A stretch of DNA of 64,000 nt, taken from an uncultured Flavihumibacter sp. GTDB lineage: Bacteria > Bacteroidota > Bacteroidia > Chitinophagales > Chitinophagaceae. Shown here piece after piece: positions 37,476 to 47,100 of this stretch. Made by a program: the position numbers and the translations under genes. Under the pieces are notes generated by a model. It saw nothing but the letters and a program-made list of their open reading frames with translations. It searched no databases and was not told where the DNA came from. Location: the NCBI GenBank assembly GCA_902168105.1, contig CABHOY010000075.1, positions 186,001 to 250,000 of the forward strand, read 5' to 3'. Numbering within the stretch: the first letter of the stretch is position 1; each line of letters opens with the position of its first letter.

Positions 37476-39355
37476 AAGATATGAAGACCAGCGTAACGAT
37501 TTGCATATTGGGGTTACTGTTAAGTACTGCTGTGAAGGCACAGGAAAGCATCCGTTATACAGGGAATACACTGGTGAATGTTGACTATCATCATGGGCAG
37601 TTGTGCCCGGTGATGGGAGTACACAACATACAGATCATGCGTGCCAACAGGGAGCATCCGGAGCTGGGAGACAAAATGGGATGGACCTACAATCATGCGC
37701 CTATGCTGGCATACTGGAATAAGCGCTTTTATGTGGAATATCTGAGTGATGAAAAAGGAGAAAGCATTCCTCCGGGTCAAACGTTACTACTTTCCTCTGA
37801 AGATGGTCATAGCTGGGGAATGCCTGTGGTGTTGTTTCCTCCTTATAAGATACCGGATGGTACCGTAAAGGAGGGGCATCCTGGTGTGGCAAAGAACCTG
37901 TTTGCTGTTATGCATCAGCGTATGGGATTTTATGTATCGAAGAGTAACAAATTGCTGGCATTGGGTTTTTATGGTATTTGTCTGGATGCTAAAGATGATC
38001 CGAATGATGGAAATGGCATAGGCCGTGTAGTAAGGGAGATCTTGCCTGATGGTAAGTTCGGTCCTGTTTATTTTATCAGGTATAATAAAAAATGGAATAA
38101 GGATAATACATCTTATCCTTTTTATACAATGAGCAAAGACAAGGGATTTGTGGCTGCTTGTAATGAATTGTTAGCTACTCCCTTAATGACGCAGCAATGG
38201 AATGAAGAAGCGGATAGGGATGACCCGCTGATCTCTTTACAGAAACAGTATAAGGCTTTCTGTTATTATCACCTGCCGGATGGCCGTGTAGTGGGATTAT
38301 GGAAGAATGCACTGACCAGTATGAGTAGAGATGAAGGGCGGACGTGGGGAACAGTAGCCCGTGCGCCAGGGTTTGTGAATAGTAATGCAAAGATCTGGGG
38401 ACAACGTACTCCAGATGGTCGTTTTGCAACAGTATACAATCCTTCTGAATATCGCTGGCCGCTGGCATTATCTGTAAGTAAAGATGGTATAGATTATACC
38501 AATCTATTGCTGGTGAATGGAGAGATCACACCGATGCGTTATGGCGGTAACTATAAATCCTATGGCCCGCAATATGTGAGAGGTATAGAGGAAGGTAATG
38601 GTACACCACCGGACAGTAATCTGTGGGTTACTTATAGTATGAACAAGGAAGATATCTGGGTGTCGGTAATACCGGTACCTGTTATTGATAAAGCTCCTAC
38701 GCATGTAAATGATGTATTCCCTGAGTTGAAGCCGTCTGCGGCTTTAAAAGACTGGAATATCTATAGCCCGCGCTGGGCGCCGGTGTCTATGGGTATTGCG
38801 CCTGTCGGTACCCGTTCGTCCAATGGTAAAGGTACTGCAGGTGGGGAGTTTCAACTTGTATTGGAAGATAAAGATCCTTTCGATTACGGAAAGGCAGAAA
38901 GGTTGTTTCCTGCGTCTTCAAAATTGTCAGTTTCCTTTACTGTGACTGCTGCTCAGAATGATCATGGCTCCTTGCATGTTGAATTACAGGATGGCAAAGG
39001 AACCCCAGGTCTCAGACTGGTGTTTGACGCTGATAGTGTTTTTAAGGCGAAGGCAGGCGCCCGGTTTAAGAACTTTATGAAATATTCACCGGATAGTGTG
39101 TATAACGTACGGCTCACAATCAATACAACCAATCGTTTCTACACCATTAATGTAAATGGTAAGGACGTGCTTACCAGCTTAATGTTTGCGCCTGTGGATA
39201 AACTGGAAAGGATAGTGTTCCGTACCGGTGAACCGCGACATTTTCCTGATGCGGATACACCGGCAGATCAGGAGTATGATTTGAAACAGGCCGGGGAACA
39301 GGAATCACGTACGGCAAAATTTTATATAAGGTCTCTCAAAACAGCTGAACTATAA
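37472..39355 (+). CDS. Sialidase-like (BNR/Asp-box) propeller protein with C-terminal LamG-like domain
   Basis: 627 aa with signal peptide (alternative start at 37481). Asp-box motifs S-x-D-x-G-x-x-W are visible as SSEDGHSWG and SRDEGRTWG, the hallmark of sialidase-type six-bladed propellers. The last ~190 residues (from about 435) look like a concanavalin/LamG sandwich, with KLSVSFTVTAAQ and GLRLVFDADS. The substrate is unknown. In a pectin locus, the sugar acids Kdo and Dha of RG-II would be structural analogues of sialic acid, but that is an inference. The gene overlaps both neighbours by a few bases. Confidence 0.6.
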   Translation: MKDMKTSVTICILGLLLSTAVKAQESIRYTGNTLVNVDYHHGQLCPVMGVHNIQIMRANREHPELGDKMGWTYNHAPMLAYWNKRFYVEYLSDEKGESIPPGQTLLLSSEDGHSWGMPVVLFPPYKIPDGTVKEGHPGVAKNLFAVMHQRMGFYVSKSNKLLALGFYGICLDAKDDPNDGNGIGRVVREILPDGKFGPVYFIRYNKKWNKDNTSYPFYTMSKDKGFVAACNELLATPLMTQQWNEEADRDDPLISLQKQYKAFCYYHLPDGRVVGLWKNALTSMSRDEGRTWGTVARAPGFVNSNAKIWGQRTPDGRFATVYNPSEYRWPLALSVSKDGIDYTNLLLVNGEITPMRYGGNYKSYGPQYVRGIEEGNGTPPDSNLWVTYSMNKEDIWVSVIPVPVIDKAPTHVNDVFPELKPSAALKDWNIYSPRWAPVSMGIAPVGTRSSNGKGTAGGEFQLVLEDKDPFDYGKAERLFPASSKLSVSFTVTAAQNDHGSLHVELQDGKGTPGLRLVFDADSVFKAKAGARFKNFMKYSPDSVYNVRLTINTTNRFYTINVNGKDVLTSLMFAPVDKLERIVFRTGEPRHFPDADTPADQEYDLKQAGEQESRTAKFYIRSLKTAEL

Positions 39356-42300
39356 TGCGAGCGCTTGTTTCTATATTATTCATACTGGGTGTTGCTCAAA
39401 TAGTAACAGCAAATTCAATGCTTCGCAAGGATGCTGTATTTGCTAAGCCAGTGCCAGCAACCGTATCTCTGCAGTATCTCCGTTGTGAGATGCTTGTTAA
39501 CCCTGTTGGTATAGATGTTACCCGTCCCCGCCTTAGTTGGGAAATTAACGGTACTACACGTAATGTCATACAAACGGCTTACCAGGTAATGGTTGCGTCT
39601 ACTCCAGAGAAACTCGCTGCAGGTCAGGCGGACCTGTGGAATTCAGGAAAGATCATCTCTCCTAATAGCATTCATATTCCTTATAACGGTAAAGCTTTGC
39701 AAAGCCGTCAGCAGTGTTACTGGAAGGTTAAAGTGTGGACGACTGCCGGTGAATCTGCATGGAGCAATGTCAGTTCCTGGAGCATGGGATTGCTGAACAA
39801 GTCGGACTGGAAAGCCCGGTGGATAGGTGCTGATACCAGCTTTTCCTGGGATAGTGCACATACAAAGTTCTCCCGCTTATCTGCCCGTTATTATCGTAAA
39901 CCTTTTGTTGTTCAGCAGCCTGTTAAACGTGCTACAGTTTATGTAGCTGGGCCGGGTTCGTATGAACTGTATATAAATGGCAAACGTACAGGTACGGAAG
40001 TCTTGTCGCAATCACCGACGGATTTCCGGAAGACGGTGAAGTATAATACTTATGATGTTACTAATGCAGTACGCAAGGGTGCGAACGTTATAGGTGCTGT
40101 ATTAGGTAATGGACGATACTTTACCATGCGGCAGGCTTATAAACCTTATAAGATCACCACGTTCGGTTATCCCCGTTTGTTGTTGCAGCTGGAAGTGGTA
40201 TATGCGGATGGAAGACAGGAGATCATCACCAGTGATCCGACCTGGAAACTGACAGCAGATGGTCCTATCAGAACGAACAATGAATACGATGGAGAGGAGT
40301 ATGATGCAAATAAAGAAATGCCAGGCTGGAACGCTACTGGCTTTAATGATAAGAATTGGTTGCAGGCGGAAGCCGTCCCTGCACCGGAAGGTATACTGCG
40401 GGCACAGATGAATGAGCCGATGCGGATCGTTGATAGATTACATCCGCTCTCCGTTAAAGAAAAGAAGCCAGGTGTATATGTTGTGGATATGGGACAGAAT
40501 ATGGTCGGCTGGCTGCAATTGAAAGTAAAAGGGAAGAAAGGACAGCAGGTAGTGATGCGTTTTGCAGAGACACTTAAAGCTGATGGTCACCTGTATACAG
40601 ACAATCTGCGTGATGCAAAAGTAACAGATGTATACACCCTCAAGGGGCAGGGAGAAGAGACCTGGACGCCTGCTTTTGTGTATCACGGATTTCGTTATGT
40701 GGAGATCAGTGGTTATCCGGGACAACTGCAAAAGAACGATCTCGAAGGTCAGGTGATCAGTGATGACCTGGCACATACAGGGACTTTTGAAACATCAGAT
40801 CCTACTATTAATAGCATCTATAAAAACGCTTATTGGGGCATCCTGGGTAATTATAAGGGCATGCCACTGGACTGTCCGCAACGGAATGAGCGGATGCCAT
40901 GGTTAGGCGACCGTGCCACAGGAGCGTACGGCGAAAGTTTCTTATTTGATAATGCCAAGCTATACGCCAAATGGCTGGATGATATTGAGCAGTCGCAAAC
41001 CAAAGCTGGCGCCATCCCTGATGTAGCTCCTGCCTACTGGAATTACTACTCCGATAATATGACCTGGCCGGGTACTTATCTGATGATCGCTAACACGCTG
41101 TATGAGCAGTACGGCGATATGCAACCTATTGTCACACACTATGCCTCGATGAAACAATGGCTGCATTATATGCGATCAAAATACCTGGTGGATGGCATTA
41201 TGACGAAAGACAAATACGGTGACTGGTGTGTGCCGCCAGAGTCTAAACAGCTGATCCATACAAAAGATTCTTCCCGTATTACAGAAGGCGCTTTACTTGC
41301 TACGGCTTACTATTATCACTATCTGAACATGATGGCGAAGTTTGCGGACTTATTACATCAGCCACATGATGAGACGGCATTTAAAGCCGCTGCGGATAGT
41401 ATTAAAACCACCTTCAACAAACGTTTCTTTCATACAGATCACTATGGAAATAATACGGTGACCGCTAACCTGCTGCCATTATCATTTGAGATGGTGCCTG
41501 CCGGTATGCGGGAACGGGTATTCAAACATATCACTGACAGCACCCTCTTAAAGTATGGGGGACATATCAGCACAGGGCTTATCGGCACACAATGGCTGAT
41601 GCGCGGAATGACCCATAACGGCAGGGCTGACATTGCTTATCAGATAGCGGCCGACAGGGATTACCCGGGATGGGGATATATGGTGGAGAATGGCGCTACT
41701 ACTATCTGGGAATTATGGAATGGCAATACAGCGGCTCCTGCTATGAATTCGCATAACCATGTGATGCTGCTGGGAGATCTTCTTGTATGGCTATATGAGG
41801 ATATTGCGGGTATAAAAAGAGGCGCAGCGGGTTATAGTCAGTTAGATATGAAACCCGTACTGGTACCAGGACTTGACCGTGCGAATGCATCTTACCATAC
41901 TATGTATGGTACTGTCCGTAGTGGTTGGAAAAAGGATATCAATAAGTTTACCTGGAAGCTAACCATTCCTGTAAATACCACTGCCTCCGTGTATATACCC
42001 GCTCGTGCTGTGTCGGGTATACTGGAGGGTGGAAAGCCTGTCGCTGATGTAAAAGACATTACTTTCCTGAGAATGGAAGGAGACAGGGCTGTGTATAAGA
42101 TCGGATCTGGTGATTATGAGTTTACATCTGATCTGCAACTGCCGTGGAAGAAAGGTATCGTGGAGGATGAGTTCATCTTTGAAGATGCCCCTTTCCCCGA
42201 AAGTCACGCCGCTACATTGGCAGAAACGCCTAAAGGGTTGATAGCCGCCTGGTTTGGTGGCACGAAAGAAAGAAACCCGGATGTAGGCATCTGGGTAAGT

Positions 42301-43152
42301 CGTAAGAACGGTAATAAATGGACGATACCTGTAGAAGTTGCTAATGGGATCATGTCGGACACAGAACGTGTAGCTTGCTGGAACCCTGTATTATACCAGG
42401 TACCGGGCGGCGCATTACAATTATACTATAAGACCGGAACGAAGGTGGCTACCTGGAAAGGCTGGATGAAAACATCCACTGATGACGGATTAACCTGGTC
42501 TGCCGCACAGGCCTTGCCTGACGGGTTCCTGGGGCCGGTGAAGAATAAACCTGTACTCCTTGATAATGGCGAGTTGCTTTGTCCGTCGAGCACCGAAGGA
42601 AATGGCTGGAAGGTGCATTTTGAATGTACTACAGATAACGGCAAGACATGGACGATGCGTGGTCCTATCAACGATGGTAAAACATTTAATGTTATTCAAC
42701 CCAGTGTGCTGAAATATGGTAAAGGTAAATTACAGATACTGTGCAGAAGTAAGGAAGGAGTAGTAGTGCAGTCCTGGTCGGAAGACAACGGTAAAACCTG
42801 GTCGGCCCTTAGTGCTACTGCATTGCCCAACAATAATTCAGGCACCGATGCGGTAACACTGGCTGATGGCAGGCAGTTAATAGTGTATAATCATGTAAAG
42901 ACACCGGCAGGTAAATCAAAAGGTGCACGTACACCACTGAATGTTGCCGTGTCGGACGATGGTATTCACTGGTCTGCAGCACTGGTGCTGGAAGGTTCGC
43001 CGGTAAGCCAGTATTCTTATCCTTCGGTGATACAGACTGCCGACGGTTATGTGCATATTGTATATACCTGGCGCAGGCAAAGGATCAGGCACGTGAAAAT
43101 CGATCCGCGCGCCCTTGAATTGAAACCAATAAATAACGAGCAATGGCCATGA
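39355..43152 (+). CDS. GH78 alpha-L-rhamnosidase fused to a sialidase-like propeller
   Basis: 1265 aa with a signal peptide. Residues about 35-925 form a full GH78 enzyme: N-terminal beta domains, then the (alpha/alpha)6 barrel with catalytic Glu512 in DCPQRNERMPW and Glu786 in TIWELWNG. Residues about 930-1265 form a BNR_2/sialidase-type propeller with Asp boxes STDDGLTW, TTDNGKTW, SEDNGKTW and SDDGIHW, starting at ESHAATLAE and AAWFGGTKERNPDVGIW. GH78 removes terminal alpha-L-rhamnose. The second half could act on a sialic-acid-like ulosonic acid. The start overlaps the previous stop (TAATG). The fused halves are in one uninterrupted frame. Confidence 0.88.
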   Translation: MRALVSILFILGVAQIVTANSMLRKDAVFAKPVPATVSLQYLRCEMLVNPVGIDVTRPRLSWEINGTTRNVIQTAYQVMVASTPEKLAAGQADLWNSGKIISPNSIHIPYNGKALQSRQQCYWKVKVWTTAGESAWSNVSSWSMGLLNKSDWKARWIGADTSFSWDSAHTKFSRLSARYYRKPFVVQQPVKRATVYVAGPGSYELYINGKRTGTEVLSQSPTDFRKTVKYNTYDVTNAVRKGANVIGAVLGNGRYFTMRQAYKPYKITTFGYPRLLLQLEVVYADGRQEIITSDPTWKLTADGPIRTNNEYDGEEYDANKEMPGWNATGFNDKNWLQAEAVPAPEGILRAQMNEPMRIVDRLHPLSVKEKKPGVYVVDMGQNMVGWLQLKVKGKKGQQVVMRFAETLKADGHLYTDNLRDAKVTDVYTLKGQGEETWTPAFVYHGFRYVEISGYPGQLQKNDLEGQVISDDLAHTGTFETSDPTINSIYKNAYWGILGNYKGMPLDCPQRNERMPWLGDRATGAYGESFLFDNAKLYAKWLDDIEQSQTKAGAIPDVAPAYWNYYSDNMTWPGTYLMIANTLYEQYGDMQPIVTHYASMKQWLHYMRSKYLVDGIMTKDKYGDWCVPPESKQLIHTKDSSRITEGALLATAYYYHYLNMMAKFADLLHQPHDETAFKAAADSIKTTFNKRFFHTDHYGNNTVTANLLPLSFEMVPAGMRERVFKHITDSTLLKYGGHISTGLIGTQWLMRGMTHNGRADIAYQIAADRDYPGWGYMVENGATTIWELWNGNTAAPAMNSHNHVMLLGDLLVWLYEDIAGIKRGAAGYSQLDMKPVLVPGLDRANASYHTMYGTVRSGWKKDINKFTWKLTIPVNTTASVYIPARAVSGILEGGKPVADVKDITFLRMEGDRAVYKIGSGDYEFTSDLQLPWKKGIVEDEFIFEDAPFPESHAATLAETPKGLIAAWFGGTKERNPDVGIWVSRKNGNKWTIPVEVANGIMSDTERVACWNPVLYQVPGGALQLYYKTGTKVATWKGWMKTSTDDGLTWSAAQALPDGFLGPVKNKPVLLDNGELLCPSSTEGNGWKVHFECTTDNGKTWTMRGPINDGKTFNVIQPSVLKYGKGKLQILCRSKEGVVVQSWSEDNGKTWSALSATALPNNNSGTDAVTLADGRQLIVYNHVKTPAGKSKGARTPLNVAVSDDGIHWSAALVLEGSPVSQYSYPSVIQTADGYVHIVYTWRRQRIRHVKIDPRALELKPINNEQWP

Positions 43153-44042
43153 TGGAAAAAACAAACAGGCGCCGTTTCCTGGGTAATGCGGCTTTATTGG
43201 CAGGCGGAATGTTACTGCCGGAAATCGTATTAGCTGCCTTTAAAAAGGACCCGAAGTACAGGATAGCTGTATGCGACTGGATGATCCTGAAACGCCAGAA
43301 ATTAGGCGCTTTTCAGCTTACAAAAGATATTGGAGCGGATGGCGTGGAAGTGGACATGGGAGGGCTGGGTAACCGCCCTACATTTGACAGCAAACTATCT
43401 GATCCTGTTGTACGGCAGCAGTTCTTAGATACGTCAAAGTCGCTGAATGTCGCTATCAGCTCTATGGCAATGTCTGGTTTTTATGCGCAATCTTTTGCCG
43501 AAAGACCGGAGGTGGAGAAGATGGTCCAGGATTGTATAGATACGATGGTGCAGATGAATATAAAAATTGCTTTCCTGCCGCTGGGTGTACAGGTGGATCT
43601 GGTTAAACGTCCTGATCTGCGGCCTGTTGTTATAGAGCGGTTAAAGAGGGTAGGTGCGAATGCAGAAAAGGCGGGCGTGATCATCGGTGTAGAAACGGCA
43701 TTACCGGCCGCTGAAGAAGCGAAGCTGCTGGATGATGTAGGCTCACCTGCCGTGAAGAGTTATTTTAACTTTTCAAATGCACTACAGGCAGGGCGTGATC
43801 TGAACCAGGAGTTAAAGACATTGGGGGCAAAACGTATCTGTCAGATTCATTGCACAGATACGGATGGCGTATGGTTGCAGAATAATCCGCGCATCAATAT
43901 GAAAGAAGTGAAGAAAACACTGGACAAGATGCATTGGAGTGGATGGCTGGTAATAGAACGTTCACGGGATGCTAATGATCCGAGGAATGTAAAGAAGAAT
44001 TTTAGTGCAAATGCTGCTTATATGAAATCTGTATTTCAGTAG
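43143..44042 (+). CDS. Tat-exported TIM-barrel protein, sugar phosphate isomerase/epimerase family
   Basis: 299 aa. The N-terminus carries a twin-arginine signal (KTNRRRFLGNAALLAGG), so it is exported folded to the periplasm. The rest is an xylose-isomerase-like TIM barrel: IGADGVEVDMGG, VIIGVETALPAAEE, YFNFSNALQAG, ICQIHCTD and WLVIERS near the end. The metal-binding Glu and His positions of the fold appear present (E in GVETA, H in QIHCTD). Its substrate is unknown. It overlaps the rhamnosidase gene by 10 bp, so it belongs to the pectin locus; action on a released sugar is an inference. A small gap of about 90 bp follows. Confidence 0.8.
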   Translation: MAMMEKTNRRRFLGNAALLAGGMLLPEIVLAAFKKDPKYRIAVCDWMILKRQKLGAFQLTKDIGADGVEVDMGGLGNRPTFDSKLSDPVVRQQFLDTSKSLNVAISSMAMSGFYAQSFAERPEVEKMVQDCIDTMVQMNIKIAFLPLGVQVDLVKRPDLRPVVIERLKRVGANAEKAGVIIGVETALPAAEEAKLLDDVGSPAVKSYFNFSNALQAGRDLNQELKTLGAKRICQIHCTDTDGVWLQNNPRINMKEVKKTLDKMHWSGWLVIERSRDANDPRNVKKNFSANAAYMKSVFQ

Positions 44043-44130
44043 GTGTCCAGTTAAAGTTATTACCGGAGATCTTCCGGGAATTGTATTAGTCAAACAATAG
44101 ATGCCCGCGTAGCTTGTGCGTATGAATGTT

Positions 44131-47100
44131 ATGAAACGATATTTCTTCCTCATTATTTATTGCCTTTGTGTAAACGCCGGAATGGCGCAGGATCGCCTGG
44201 ATAGCGTTTTCAGGCAGCCACCTGCTGCTGCAAAGCCCTGGGTGTTCTGGTACTGGATGCATGCAAGTGTAAGCCGTGCAGGCATTACTGCCGATCTGGA
44301 GGCAATGAAAGAGGCAGGTATCGGTGGTGCTTACCTGATGCCTATCAAAGGAAAGGCGAAGCCTCCTTTTATCAATCCGCCGGTTGAGCAACTTAGTCCC
44401 GCCTGGTGGGATATGGTGCGTTTTGCACATAGTGAAGCAGGCCGGCTGGGTTTACAGCTGGGCATGCATGTGAGTGATGGTTTTGCATTGGCTGGTGGAC
44501 CCTGGATAACGCCTGAAATGTCTATGCAGAAAGTGGTGTGGACGGCAACAACAATAAAAGGCAATACTGATTTCAACGACACCTTAACGCAACCTGAGAC
44601 TAACCAGAAATATTATAAAGACATCGCCGTACTGGCGTTCCCATCGTTACCCACCAATAAACAAACACCTGTTGTCACTACCAGTCAGCCGGGTGTCAAC
44701 GCGCAATTCCTCACAGTGCCGGGGAGTAAAGAAAGCTTCCGTAGCCAGGACCCTTGCTGGGTCCAGTATGCATATGCGCAGCCGTTCACTTGTTATGCGG
44801 TGACGGTATGTACCAACGGCAATAACTATCAGTCACATAGGTTAAGCATTGCTGTCAGTGACAACGGAGTAGATTTCACACCGGCAGGTAAACTCGAAGC
44901 TCCGCGTCATGGTTGGCAGGATACAGATGCACCGGTAACACATGCCATTACACCTGTAACAGCGCGTTTCTTCCGCTTTTATTACGATAAGGAAGGATCA
45001 GAGCCGGGGGCAGAAGACCTGGATGCAGCGAAATGGAAACAGCGTCTGAAAGTATCCGGGCTACTCTTATCTGATCAGCCGCGTATTCATCAGTTTGAAG
45101 GCAAGAGTGCTGCGGTATGGCGTATCAGCCCTTACACAACAACAAAACAGATCGCCGATAAGGATTGTATTCCCTTGGATAAAATAGTAGACCTCACCGC
45201 TCAGCTGGATACAAAGGGGAAATTACACTGGAAGGCGCCGGCAGGCAACTGGACTATTCTCAGAATAGGTCACACCTCCACAGGGCATACGAATGCTACG
45301 GGGGGTGCAGGTGCAGGCCTGGAATGTGATAAGTTCAATGGTGCAGCTGTGCGTGTGCAGTTTGATCATTGGTTTGGAGAGGCTGTGCGTAAGATAGGGC
45401 CGAAGCTGGCGGATAGTGTGTTAAAAGTATTTCATGTGGATAGTTGGGAGTGTGGTAGTCAGAATTGGTCTTCTCATTTCAGGGAAGAGTTCCGTAATCG
45501 CCGTGGATATGACCTGTTGCATTACCTCCCGGCAATGGCGGGTTACCCGGTGCAGAATACACAAACAGCTGAACATTTCCTGCATGATGTAAGGAATACT
45601 ATTACAGAACTGGTACAACAGAATTTCTATGATACGTTGGCTGCACTGGCACATGCACACAAATGTACCTTCACAGCGGAAAGTGTAGCGCCGGTCATGC
45701 CTGGAGATGGCATGCAACACTATCGTTCAGCAGATATTCCAATGGGAGAATACTGGTTGCGCAGTCCGACGCATGATAAGCCGAATGACATGCTGGACGC
45801 TATTTCAGGAGCACATATCTATGGTAAACAGATTGTGCAGGCAGAGGCATTTACGGAATTACGCATGCGTTGGGATGAATATCCGGGCATGTTGAAAACA
45901 CTGGCTGACCGTAACTATGCACTTGGTATTAATAAACTGGTATATCATGTATTCGCTCATAATCCGTGGACAGATCAGCGTCCCGGTATGACGCTGGATG
46001 GTATAGGACTATATTTTCAGCGTGATCAGACCTGGTGGAAACCTGGGAGAGCATGGGTGACCTACGCACAACGCTGCCAGGCATTACTGCAGCAGGGACG
46101 TCCTGTAGCAGATCTGGCAGTATTCACCGGAGAAGAAATACCACGAAGGTCTGTATTGCCGGAAAGACTGGTAAGTGTATTGCCGGGGCTTTTCGGAGAT
46201 AGTGTGCTCAACGCGGAGTCGCAACGTATGACCAATCGTGGCGGTCCTTTACGGGAAATGCCGATGGGAGTGACAGCTTCCGCTAACATTACAGATCCCA
46301 GTCATTGGGTAGATGCATTGCAGGGTTATAATTATGATTCATTCAATAAGGACGCATTACTAAGATTGGCGAATGTGAAGCACGGCAATATTGTTTTGCC
46401 GGGAGGCGCGGTATACCGTGTGCTGGTATTACCCGGAGCACTGGCAATGTCTCCTGAAGGAAATTTGTTATCGAGGGAAACAGTCTTTCATCTAAGAAGG
46501 TTGCTGAACGCAGGCGCTACTATATTAGTGAACGGTCCTGTCAGGTCCATGGAATCTCCTGATAGCGTGATCATGTTGGGTAAAGAAGGAGTGCTGGAAG
46601 GCCCCTGGCGTGCATCTTCTTTTGATAGATTAGGCCTGGCGCCTGACCTGCTTGTGAAAGAGCTGTCAGGTAACAGAGCTGGTGCTATTGCGTGGACACA
46701 CCGTACCGCACCAGACTATGATATTTATTTTGTGTCTAATCAGCAGGAACTGGAACGTCAGGTGAATATGTCTTTTCGTATAACCGGCAGGTTGCCTGAG
46801 TTGTGGAACCCTGTAACGGGCGAGCAACGTATGGCGACTGACTGGACAGCGCAGCATGGACGTACAGATCTTCAATTACAATTGCCTGCCAATGGTGCTG
46901 TATTTATCGTATTCCGGAAAGTAGCATTGAAGGGTGTTCATAACGCCAGGAACTGGCCTGTATTGCAGCCTATCGGTACGTTGAACGGCCCGTGGGAGGT
47001 GACATTTGATACCGCCGCAGGCGGACCGGCTACCCCGGTGATGTTTGCAGAACTGACAGACTGGAGCAAGGATGCAAACCCACAGGTGCGTTATTATTCA

